From Aquimarina sp. Aq78 (GTDB taxonomy: Bacteria > Bacteroidota > Bacteroidia > Flavobacteriales > Flavobacteriaceae), in NCBI RefSeq assembly GCF_900299525.1, contig NZ_OMKA01000004.1, positions 1-60,047 on the forward strand: a stretch of DNA of 60,047 nucleotides, written 5' to 3'. The position numbers and the translations under genes are program-made. Under the pieces are notes generated by a model. It was not told where the DNA came from and did no database searches. It worked only from the letters and a program-made list of their open reading frames with translations. Shown in pieces: positions 1 through 7,063 of the stretch (its first letter is position 1; every line of letters starts with the position of its first letter).

Positions 1-122
1 CCTTCGCCTTTGATTTCATCGTCTTTTTCTTGTCCCTGGAATCCATACCTATAGGATTTAGAGTCTTTATGACGATTAGGTTGTAGCATCCCAAACGGAT
101 AGTAATCAAAATCTTGTTTACA
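1..122 (-). pseudogene. RHS-core fragment, cut off at its N-terminal side and running out of the window
   Basis: Read on the minus strand, this stretch encodes [14 protein letters not shown] followed by [18 protein letters not shown]. This is the signature of the RHS repeat-associated core in Bacteroidota proteins. The frame is open to the window edge but is closed by a TGA at 123-125 only a few residues upstream, with no start codon. The fragment is therefore either an orphan C-terminal cassette or the broken 3' part of a larger RHS gene. The intact RHS gene at 55328-59284 has the matching motif NYYPFGL. What lies beyond base 1 is unknown. Confidence 0.7.
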
Positions 123-350
123 TCAGTATTTAAAAGAACTTCGTCAATTTTTATGAGAACGAAAATAACCATTTGTTGTTAAAATCAACAATTATTTTAT
201 TGCTTTTATAACATCAGATATATATTCTTGAAGAGTAATAATTATTCATTTTTTAAATAAGAATTATCTGCCTTAAATGTATTATCAAAATAAATACAGA
301 TTTATGATGTGATACTGTTAAAGATCAAAAAAAAAATAAAAAAAAGTTCC

Positions 351-370
351 CAGTCCCGAAAAATGAAACT
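351..370 (+). repeat. Dispersed 20-bp repeat, copy 1
   Basis: CAGTCCCGAAAAATGAAACT differs at one base from the sequence at 50735-50754. Both copies lie next to long A or T runs and near RHS sequences. The flanks form an imperfect stem here (CCC...GGG). Confidence 0.6.
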
Positions 371-590
371 CAGGGCTCGTATTCTTGTACTGTGAAAAAT
401 GATGTAGTGTTAGATTAAGCATGAGTTTTATGAAGTTTAGGTTAGTGTAAAAGCGTGATGTAGAGTGATTTGATGTGTTTAATTAATCGAATAAAGGGTG
501 TGGAAAATGTATAGAGAGCTAGTTTTTTTAAAAAAAACAAACCTCTTAAAGTAAAGTTAAATCTTAACTTTTTAACAACTTAAAAATGAA

Positions 591-598
591 TATATTTG
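591..598 (+). promoter_or_regulatory. Bacteroidota -7 promoter element for the secretion operon
   Basis: TATATTTG matches the Bacteroidota consensus TAnnTTTG. Transcription would start near 605, upstream of the first operon gene. No clear -33 TTG is visible at the ideal distance, so the call is tentative. Confidence 0.4.
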
Positions 599-812
599 CG
601 ACTTCATTTTTTACAAGTATACAAGGTGTTGTATCTGTGTATGTTTTGTTGAGGTGAATTTAAAACACTGGTTATCAATATTTTGAGAAGAATTCGTGAT
701 ATGAGTTTTTAGATTTTTTATAGTAGTCGTTGATGTAACCTACTAAGTCTGGGTGTAGTATAGAATAAATAACGTTTTAAGAACCACAATGGTTCGAAAG
801 TATTGTAAAAGA

Positions 813-1589
813 ATGCAAAAAATAATATATATAAGTATCGTATTCATCTGCCTGTTGAGTTGTAAAACTTCACAGGAACTGTTTAATAAGAAAAATATTA
901 GTACTACCGAGTACAAAGAAAGCTTTCATATTACAGATGATGAACCAAAACCAAAAGCTGGAGTAAAGTACTATTGGTTTAAATCCAGGAAAATACAGGC
1001 TACACAAAGTGATTATGCAGGAGAGTTATTGGATGGGTTATATACCAAGTATTATTACTCTAATGAATTAGCTGAGAAAGGCAATTTTAATAAAGGAAAA
1101 AAGATTGGTATCTGGAAATCGTGGTATAAAAATGGCCAATTAGCAACGGCAGAAAATTGGAACAGCGGGATATTAAATGGAAAATGTGTGTTCTATGATA
1201 GTATTGGTAATGTTATATCAAAGGGGAAATATACTAGTGGTAAACGATCGGGGAAATGGATTTTCGTGCAAAAAGGAGATACTATAGATTATAGTAAAAA
1301 AGTACGTAAAGAAAAAGATACACTAAAGCCAGGGTTTTTTGGTAGACTATTTAAAAAGAAAGCCAAAGATTCTGTATCTACTAAGGAGAATAAACCAGGG
1401 TTCTTTAAAAGACTTTTTTCTAAAAAAGATAAAAATAAAGCAACTTCCAAAAAGGCAAAAAATAATAAAACAAAGGTAAAAGGGAATACTAAAAAGGGAG
1501 CTAAAAAAACAAAACAAAAAAAGACACCTAACGATAAACCAAATTTCTTTCAACGATTATTTGGTAAAAAAGAAAAGGATAATACGTGA
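813..1589 (+). CDS. Lipoprotein with MORN-variant (YwqK-like) repeats and three FFxRLF basic motifs
   Basis: The favoured start is the ATG at 813, giving MQKIIYISIVFICLLSCKTS, a clean lipoprotein signal with the lipobox LLSC. An ATG at 789 lies in a hairpin and would bury the signal. The middle carries MORN-variant repeats of the form GxWKSWYKNGQL and GKYTSGKRSGKWIF, as in YwqK-type proteins. The last 90 residues are very lysine-rich and contain one motif three times: PGFFGRLFKKK, PGFFKRLFSKK and PNFFQRLFGKK. The stop overlaps the start of the next gene (GTGA), which places it as the first gene of the secretion operon. A structural or envelope-anchoring role in that machine is inference; no known Gsp subunit looks like this. 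Confidence 0.75.
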   Translation: MQKIIYISIVFICLLSCKTSQELFNKKNISTTEYKESFHITDDEPKPKAGVKYYWFKSRKIQATQSDYAGELLDGLYTKYYYSNELAEKGNFNKGKKIGIWKSWYKNGQLATAENWNSGILNGKCVFYDSIGNVISKGKYTSGKRSGKWIFVQKGDTIDYSKKVRKEKDTLKPGFFGRLFKKKAKDSVSTKENKPGFFKRLFSKKDKNKATSKKAKNNKTKVKGNTKKGAKKTKQKKTPNDKPNFFQRLFGKKEKDNT

Positions 1590-2809
1590 TAAAAGCTGGT
1601 TCTATAGCATATGCGATACTAATTTGTATTGTAGTAGGGATATTTTGTTATTCACTGTTACTAATGAGTGGGTATTCTAAAATACATCAGGGAATGCTTG
1701 ATGCCCATGCCGAACTAGTATCTAATAATGAATCAGCACAAGAGTATTTTCTTGCAAAAATAGAGGATATCGAAGAGAAGGGAATTACCATAGATGTTTT
1801 TGATAATGGCATGATTTCATCGGGTAGTATAAAACCATGGGGGTTTTATAAAGTATTATTAACCACTTCTGTTTTTAAGAAAGATACTATAAAAAGAGCT
1901 GCTTTGATAGGGCAGTGGCAGAAGGAAGATGCGCTAGCACTATACCTTTCAGATGCTTCGAAACCTTTGTTTATGGTTGAGAAAGCTAAAATAACAGGTA
2001 ATGTATTTTTGCCAAAATCAGGTATAAAAGCAGGGTATATAACTTCTAACGCATACCGAGACACAAAATTTTTGTTAGGAACAAAGCGTAACTCAAAAAC
2101 AAGTTTGCCAAAAATCGATCATATAGATTTTGCTTACGATATTAATAATGTACGTCAGGTTAGGCTAAATGATATAAAAGATGATGTTCTCTTATATAAT
2201 AGTTTTAGTAAGCAGACACTGGTTATAGAAAGCGATACTATAATCATAAATAATAAAAAGCTTTCGGGGAATATTGTTATAAAATCCAAAGACTCTGTCT
2301 ATATCAAGAAGAATAATGTATTAGAAGATATTATTATAGATGCTCCAAAGGTAGCTTTTGAATCTGGTTTCATTGGTAATGTTCAGGTGTTAGCAGAAAA
2401 AGTGGTAGGGCTTGAAGAAAATGTAGTTTTAAAATACCCATCAGGTATTTTGATGAATACAGGTAATGTGGATAAAAGAGAAGTTACTATAGGAAAGAAA
2501 AGTAAGATTCTGGGAGGAGTTGTGATAAATGATATAAATAGAGGATTAGATAAGATCGTTACCGTAGAAGAGGATGCCGAAGTAATAGGTGATATCTACT
2601 GTAGTGGAAAGTTGCAGCTTAAAGGAAATGTAATAGGTACAGTATATACCAGTAACTTTTACCTTAGGACAGAGGCTTCTGCTTATGATAATTATATTTT
2701 GAACGGAACAATTGATAGGAAAAGCCTTCCTGATGAATTTGTAAGGATACCGCTCTTTAAAAATAAAAGTGAATACTTTAAACCCTATGCAATTATTAAA
2801 CAAATATAA
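1586..2809 (+). CDS. GspK/PilX-like minor pseudopilin with a C-terminal beta-helix
   Basis: This is 407 residues, starting at GTG and overlapping the preceding stop. The N-terminus MIKAGSIAYAILICIVVGIF is a very short basic leader, a possible cleavage after Ala4, and a hydrophobic helix. Position +5 of the mature form is not Glu, which is the known hallmark of GspK-type tip pseudopilins. From about residue 210 the chain is a run of short beta-strands (for example SGNIVIKSKDSVYIKK, then EVIGDIYCSGKLQLKGNVIG), resembling a bactofilin-like or other right-handed beta-helix. Known GspK proteins have alpha-helical inserts instead. Operon position ahead of I- and J-like genes supports the K assignment. 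The beta-helix reading is from pattern only. Confidence 0.6.
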   Translation: MIKAGSIAYAILICIVVGIFCYSLLLMSGYSKIHQGMLDAHAELVSNNESAQEYFLAKIEDIEEKGITIDVFDNGMISSGSIKPWGFYKVLLTTSVFKKDTIKRAALIGQWQKEDALALYLSDASKPLFMVEKAKITGNVFLPKSGIKAGYITSNAYRDTKFLLGTKRNSKTSLPKIDHIDFAYDINNVRQVRLNDIKDDVLLYNSFSKQTLVIESDTIIINNKKLSGNIVIKSKDSVYIKKNNVLEDIIIDAPKVAFESGFIGNVQVLAEKVVGLEENVVLKYPSGILMNTGNVDKREVTIGKKSKILGGVVINDINRGLDKIVTVEEDAEVIGDIYCSGKLQLKGNVIGTVYTSNFYLRTEASAYDNYILNGTIDRKSLPDEFVRIPLFKNKSEYFKPYAIIKQI

Positions 2810-3128
2810 AGTAAAAGCAGGGTCTGTTATAGAATCGGTAATTGCCATGACCATCATTGCGATTTGTTTGTCTATGGCGCTTATAATTTATAGTAGAGTA
2901 TTAGGTTCTGATCATAGTATTGCTCATTACCAGGCTCGACAAAAGGTAAAAGAATTGTTTTGGGAAACAAAAACCGAAAAACAATTTATAGATGAAGATT
3001 ATGATTTTGAATCTTTTACAGTAGTAAAGAAAGTAGAGGAATTAGAAAAGAGTACAGGATATAAGGTTGTATTTACGATAAAAGTACAGTCAAAAAAAGA
3101 AACGTATCAATACATTGTTAAAGAGTAA
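2787..3128 (+). CDS. GspI/PilV-like minor pseudopilin
   Basis: The start is set at the ATG at 2787; a GTG at 2769 is also in frame. The protein is 113 residues. The leader MQLLNKYKVKA ends in Ala, followed by GSVIESVIAMTIIAI, so Glu sits at +5 if cleavage is after Ala11. This fits a class III prepilin signal except for Ala in place of Gly. The rest is a small soluble domain ending in beta-strands. The gene overlaps the ends of both neighbours. Size and position between K- and J-like genes suggest the I role. PilV is the pilus-side alternative. Confidence 0.65.
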   Translation: MQLLNKYKVKAGSVIESVIAMTIIAICLSMALIIYSRVLGSDHSIAHYQARQKVKELFWETKTEKQFIDEDYDFESFTVVKKVEELEKSTGYKVVFTIKVQSKKETYQYIVKE

Positions 3129-3609
3129 AAAACATATACGATTACAAGCATTTACGATGCTGGAACTAGTCATTGGCATGGTGATATCGTCATTGGTAAT
3201 TACAATGGTATATGTTATTTATGATAATTTATCAAGGCAAGTAGTGGTTTATGCAGATCAACAAGATGATTTGATGGCGTATAACCAGTTTCAAAACCTT
3301 TTTTCAAAAGATGTTCAACTTAGTAAATCTATAGATATAGATGATGATAAACATATTATACTAGAGGTATCAAATAAAGAGGTTCACTATTTTTTCAGAA
3401 CAGAAAAAATAATCAGGAAAGCAGAAGCTGTAGATACTTTTAATATAAAAGTTCTGGAGGTTGAACTTAACCAAAATGAAAAAATTGAAGAAAAATACCA
3501 ACTCATAAAACTTAAGATTGAGATACTAGGAAAAAGTTTTGATTTTTTTGAATCAAAAGAAATTTCTCTTGCATCGAGAATGAATAATTATTTGCTGGAT
3601 GAGTATTAA
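3115..3609 (+). CDS. GspJ/PilW-like minor pseudopilin
   Basis: This is 164 residues from a TTG start that overlaps the upstream stop; no ATG precedes the hydrophobic segment. The leader MLKSKKHIRLQA is followed by FTMLELVIGMVISSLVITMV, the classic FTxxE start of a mature type IV pilin with Glu at +5, but with Ala at -1. A long helix (about 13-50) leads into a charged beta-rich domain (about 70-155). The stop overlaps the start of the GspF gene. J-like by size and operon position. Confidence 0.7.
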   Translation: MLKSKKHIRLQAFTMLELVIGMVISSLVITMVYVIYDNLSRQVVVYADQQDDLMAYNQFQNLFSKDVQLSKSIDIDDDKHIILEVSNKEVHYFFRTEKIIRKAEAVDTFNIKVLEVELNQNEKIEEKYQLIKLKIEILGKSFDFFESKEISLASRMNNYLLDEY

Positions 3610-4732
3610 TATTTCAACATATAAAACAAAAAATGTCACTAAGACAAAGAAGAAAAGCAATAGCTTTTTCTCTAAGGAAGTGAGCTTTGGTAATCGTTTT
3701 TCTGATAAAGATAAAATGGATTTGTATAAAGAACTTTCTGTTTTATTAAACTCTGGTGTAGATTTTAGAAAGGCACTCGAAATATTAAAAGACCAGCAAA
3801 AGAAAGAGAAACATAAAGATCTGATACAAGCGATAACAAAAGAAGTAGTACAAGGTAAAGCCTTATTCGAGGCGTTACGAGATTCTGGAAAATTCTCTCC
3901 GTATGAATACTTCAGTGTTAAAATTGGAGAAGAAACCAGAAAATTGGACGAAGTATTATTAGAGTTATATCAATACTTTGATAGAAAAGTAAAAATGAGA
4001 AGGCAGTTGTTATCTGTTTTTACATATCCTTCGTTTGTATTGCTGTTAACTTTTGGAGTGCTTTATTTTATGATGAAGTATGTCGTGCCTATGTTCGCTA
4101 CTGTATTTAAACAGTTTGGAAAAGATTTACCAGATTTAACTAAAAAGATTATTTACGTTTCAGAGCATTTTTCGACCATAAGTATAGTTTTTGGTATTGT
4201 ATTAGTCTCGATAATTGCTTTTCATTTTTACTTTAAAGACCATACTTTTTACAGAAAAGCAATATCCAATGTAATTATACGCCTCCCGTTTTTTGGTAAA
4301 CTGGTAAGAAAAATATATATCACTCGTTTTTGTCAATCACTAAGCTTATTATTATCTGCAAAAACTCCATTAGTTACTTCTTTGGATTTAGTGCAGCGTA
4401 TGATATCTTTTTATCCATTAGAATCAAGTTTAGATATGATCAAAAAAGAGGTGACAAAAGGAACTCTTTTTTCAAAAGCATTAGCCAAACATTCTATATA
4501 TGATTTTAAATTGGTTTCACTTGTTAGCGTAGCTGAGCAAGTAAATAAATTAGATGATATGTTTGAGCGATTGGCTAAGCAATACGATGAAGAAGTACAA
4601 CATCAAACTAAGATGATTGGTGTTATTATGGAACCATTAATAATTGTAATTATAGGTTTGGTTGTGGGTACAGTATTAATTGCAATGTATTCACCTATGT
4701 TTGATTTAAGTAAAATTATTCAACCTTCTTAA
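3599..4732 (+). CDS. gspF: GspF/PilC-like inner-membrane platform protein
   Basis: This is 377 residues, close to the usual 400. Two copies of the T2SSF domain are visible. The first (about 40-140) contains LYKELSVLLNSGVDFRKALE and GKALFEAL. The second (about 240-340) contains FCQSLSLLLSAKTPLVTSLD and KGTLFSKALAKH. Three membrane segments lie near residues 140-166, 198-216 and 340-368. In type II secretion and type IV pili this protein sits at the base of the pseudopilus and couples the ATPase to pilin assembly. It overlaps the J-like gene and is followed 9 bases later by the major pseudopilin. Confidence 0.93.
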   Translation: MSINISTYKTKNVTKTKKKSNSFFSKEVSFGNRFSDKDKMDLYKELSVLLNSGVDFRKALEILKDQQKKEKHKDLIQAITKEVVQGKALFEALRDSGKFSPYEYFSVKIGEETRKLDEVLLELYQYFDRKVKMRRQLLSVFTYPSFVLLLTFGVLYFMMKYVVPMFATVFKQFGKDLPDLTKKIIYVSEHFSTISIVFGIVLVSIIAFHFYFKDHTFYRKAISNVIIRLPFFGKLVRKIYITRFCQSLSLLLSAKTPLVTSLDLVQRMISFYPLESSLDMIKKEVTKGTLFSKALAKHSIYDFKLVSLVSVAEQVNKLDDMFERLAKQYDEEVQHQTKMIGVIMEPLIIVIIGLVVGTVLIAMYSPMFDLSKIIQPS

Positions 4733-4741
4733 AAAAGGAAA

Positions 4742-5164
4742 ATGAAAATAAAAATGAACACCTGTAAAAAGGGGTATGTAAAGGCATATTCGATGTCAGA
4801 ATTGGTAATTGTATTGTGTATTATTGGGATTTTGATACTATTGGTATTACCAAATCAAACTGCTGTAGTATCACAAGCAAAAGCTATTGAAGCTCAGAGC
4901 ATGCTAAACCATTTGTATGGATTAGAGAAAAGCTATTTTTATAGAAATTCTAAATATACAACCGATTTTGAAGCCTTAGGTTTTGAGCCAGCACTATCTA
5001 TTAGTGAAGGAGGACAGGCTGTGTATAGAATTGAAATAACAGAGGCATCTACTAATTCGTTTAGAGCCAGAGCAGTTTCTTTATCAGATTTTGATGGGGA
5101 TGGTAGCTTTAATACCTGGGAGATTGATCATAATAAGCTATTAAAAGAAACGGTAAAGGACTAA
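4742..5164 (+). CDS. Major pseudopilin (GspG/PilE-like) with an EF-hand type calcium loop
   Basis: This is 140 residues. The leader MKIKMNTCKKGYVKA is basic, then YSMSELVIVLCIIGILILLV is the hydrophobic helix with Glu20 at +5 of the mature chain. Ala15 replaces the usual Gly at -1. The globular part has the GspG-like aromatic helix LEKSYFYRNSKYTTDFEALG. Near the C-terminus, DFDGDGSFNTWE (residues 116-127) matches the EF-hand loop DxDxDGxxxxxE. Known GspG proteins also bind calcium near the C-terminus, through a different loop. It lies between gspF and the prepilin peptidase, as expected for the main pseudopilus subunit. An in-frame ATG at 4754 is an alternative start. Confidence 0.8.
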   Translation: MKIKMNTCKKGYVKAYSMSELVIVLCIIGILILLVLPNQTAVVSQAKAIEAQSMLNHLYGLEKSYFYRNSKYTTDFEALGFEPALSISEGGQAVYRIEITEASTNSFRARAVSLSDFDGDGSFNTWEIDHNKLLKETVKD

Positions 5165-5649
5165 TGATATACATATTAGTATCTATTTTATTTATCTCTT
5201 TTGGGATGATGTTATATCAGGATGTCAAATATAGACATATACACATCGGGCTACCTATTTTGGTGTTTGCAGTGAGTATGTATATGAATAAAGATGTATT
5301 AATTCTTTTTGATAGTCTGAAATCATTACTATTTATTGGTATTAATTTTATTTCTATTGCGGCATATTTTTCCATTAAACAATCAAAAATTCAAAACCCA
5401 TTTAAACAATATATTGGTATAGGAGATTTAGTGTTTTTAATTGCTGTAATCCCTCTCTTTTCATTTAGAAATTATATGCTGTTCTTTATTTCGGGGATGA
5501 TATTGTCTTTAATATTGTATGCTATATTTCAGAATAAAAGTGAGCAAAACACAATACCACTAGCAGGATACTTGTCACTTTATATCATTATAGTAATGAT
5601 TCCTAATCTATTTTTATCCACTAATATTTTTTACGACTTTATCATTTGA
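5164..5649 (+). CDS. Compact prepilin peptidase (PilD/GspO family, A24) without methyltransferase half
   Basis: This is 161 residues of almost continuous membrane helices. Both catalytic aspartates of the A24 family are visible: Asp20 in YQDVKYRHI and Asp88 in GIGDLVFL (GxGD). Canonical PilD/GspO is about 270-290 residues and has an N-terminal cytoplasmic domain with cysteine motifs for N-methylation; that half is absent, as in TadV/FlaK-type enzymes. It should cut the four pilin-like proteins of this operon, all of which show Ala rather than Gly before the cut. It overlaps the G gene by one base and the ATPase gene by four. Confidence 0.85.
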   Translation: MIYILVSILFISFGMMLYQDVKYRHIHIGLPILVFAVSMYMNKDVLILFDSLKSLLFIGINFISIAAYFSIKQSKIQNPFKQYIGIGDLVFLIAVIPLFSFRNYMLFFISGMILSLILYAIFQNKSEQNTIPLAGYLSLYIIIVMIPNLFLSTNIFYDFII

Positions 5650-7061
5650 GCACTGATACCAACATACAAATATCTGTAGAACTAAAGCAGCTTATTAATG
5701 CTGATTTAGCACATCATTATAGTATTATTCCAAAGAACAATACCGAAGATGTGATGGAACTCTATATTGATGCAGAAAAAGTAAATTCTCAAATCAAGGA
5801 AGAACTAGAACTGTATTTGGGAAAACCATTGAAGTTTGATGAGATTTCATCAGAACGATTAAATAAGGCACTATTTGTTTATTACAGGAAGAATAACAGG
5901 GATCAGGAAGTAACACAAAGCATCTCTACTGTAGAAAGTAGTTTTTTGGATAATTTGATTTTTGAAGCCAAATCTATTGGTAGTAGTGATATTCATTTCG
6001 AGGTATATGAAGAAGAAGCAAGAGCAAGATTGCGTATTGATGGTGTTTTAGTTGAAAAGTATAAAATTCCTAAAGAGAGTTATTTAGAATTGGTGAATAA
6101 GATCAAAATAGAATCTAATCTTGATATCACAGAAAAAAGATTACCACAAGATGGAAGGATAGATTATAAAGATTTTGATATTAGAGTTTCTATATTACCC
6201 ACATTACATGGTGAAAAAGTGGTGATGCGTTTGTTAGGAAAAGATGCTTCTAATATTAGATTAGAAGACTTAGGATTGGAGTCAGATGAAAAAGAAAAAT
6301 ACCTTGAAGCTGTAAAAAAGAATAACGGTATTGTATTGATTAGCGGACCCACTGGATCTGGTAAAACAACAACACTATATGCTACGCTAAAACTTCTTAA
6401 TGATGTAAAAAGAAATATTGTAACCGTAGAAGATCCGATTGAATATACGTTAAAAGGAATTAACCAAGTACAACTTAAAGAAGACATAGGGCTTACTTTT
6501 TCTTCGGCATTACGATCATTTTTACGGCAAGATCCAGATATAATTATGCTTGGAGAAATCAGGGATGCCGAAACAGCTAAAATGGCCATTAGAGCATCGT
6601 TGACAGGGCATTTAGTGTTGTCTACAATACATACTAATTCTGCACTGGGAACGATATCCAGATTAGTCGATATGGGGGTTCCCGCATTTTATATTGCAGA
6701 AACCTTAAACCTGTCTGTTGCTCAGCGATTAGTTAGAAAACTCTGTTCACATTGTAAAAAAGAAACTCCTTTTAATGAAGAGGAACTACCTAGAAATTAC
6801 AAACTTCCGAGAGCCATATCAACACATCATATGCCGGTAGGATGTACAGAATGTTATTATACAGGATATAAAGGCAGAAGAGCAATCTATGAAATTGTAT
6901 CGATTACAGATGATGTAGTTAATGCCATTAAAAATAATAGTCATAATCTAGAACAAAATATAAGTTATAAATACCAAAGCCTCGCGGATAAAGCTTTTAA
7001 TTTATTAGAAGAAGGGGAAACTTCTCTCGAAGAAATTTATTCGCTGCTAATCAAAGCTTAA
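5646..7061 (+). CDS. gspE: GspE/PilB-like assembly ATPase
   Basis: This is 471 residues from a TTG start overlapping the peptidase stop (TTGA). Motifs are the Walker A GPTGSGKTTT (about 234-243), the Asp box region VEDPIEYTLKGINQVQL, the Walker B DPDIIMLGEIRD (about 295-306), and the His box GHLVLSTIHTN. A zinc motif CxxC-29 residues-CxxC (CSHC then CTEC) follows, with the same spacing as GspE of type II systems. The N-terminal N1 region is short. The enzyme powers pseudopilus assembly at the inner membrane with GspF and GspL. No second, PilT-like ATPase is in the operon. Confidence 0.95.
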   Translation: MSTDTNIQISVELKQLINADLAHHYSIIPKNNTEDVMELYIDAEKVNSQIKEELELYLGKPLKFDEISSERLNKALFVYYRKNNRDQEVTQSISTVESSFLDNLIFEAKSIGSSDIHFEVYEEEARARLRIDGVLVEKYKIPKESYLELVNKIKIESNLDITEKRLPQDGRIDYKDFDIRVSILPTLHGEKVVMRLLGKDASNIRLEDLGLESDEKEKYLEAVKKNNGIVLISGPTGSGKTTTLYATLKLLNDVKRNIVTVEDPIEYTLKGINQVQLKEDIGLTFSSALRSFLRQDPDIIMLGEIRDAETAKMAIRASLTGHLVLSTIHTNSALGTISRLVDMGVPAFYIAETLNLSVAQRLVRKLCSHCKKETPFNEEELPRNYKLPRAISTHHMPVGCTECYYTGYKGRRAIYEIVSITDDVVNAIKNNSHNLEQNISYKYQSLADKAFNLLEEGETSLEEIYSLLIKA

Positions 7062-7063
7062 TT

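Larger units (their letters stand above)
123..788. other. Non-coding AT-rich stretch between the RHS fragment and the secretion operon
   Basis: No convincing gene is seen on either strand. The stretch contains a dispersed repeat (351-370), a promoter candidate (591-598) and a short hairpin at 781-795 (GAACCA-CAA-TGGTTC) that covers the ATG at 789. The distance from the promoter to the favoured start at 813 leaves a leader of about 200 bases. Confidence 0.6.

Noticed and set aside
789..812. Upstream ATG as the start of the MORN lipoprotein
   Set aside because: It would put eight residues before the signal peptide and sits in a hairpin; the ATG at 813 gives a normal lipoprotein signal.
6164..6589. 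Minus-strand 141-codon frame opposite gspE
   Set aside because: It is antisense to the ATPase Walker region; no family features.
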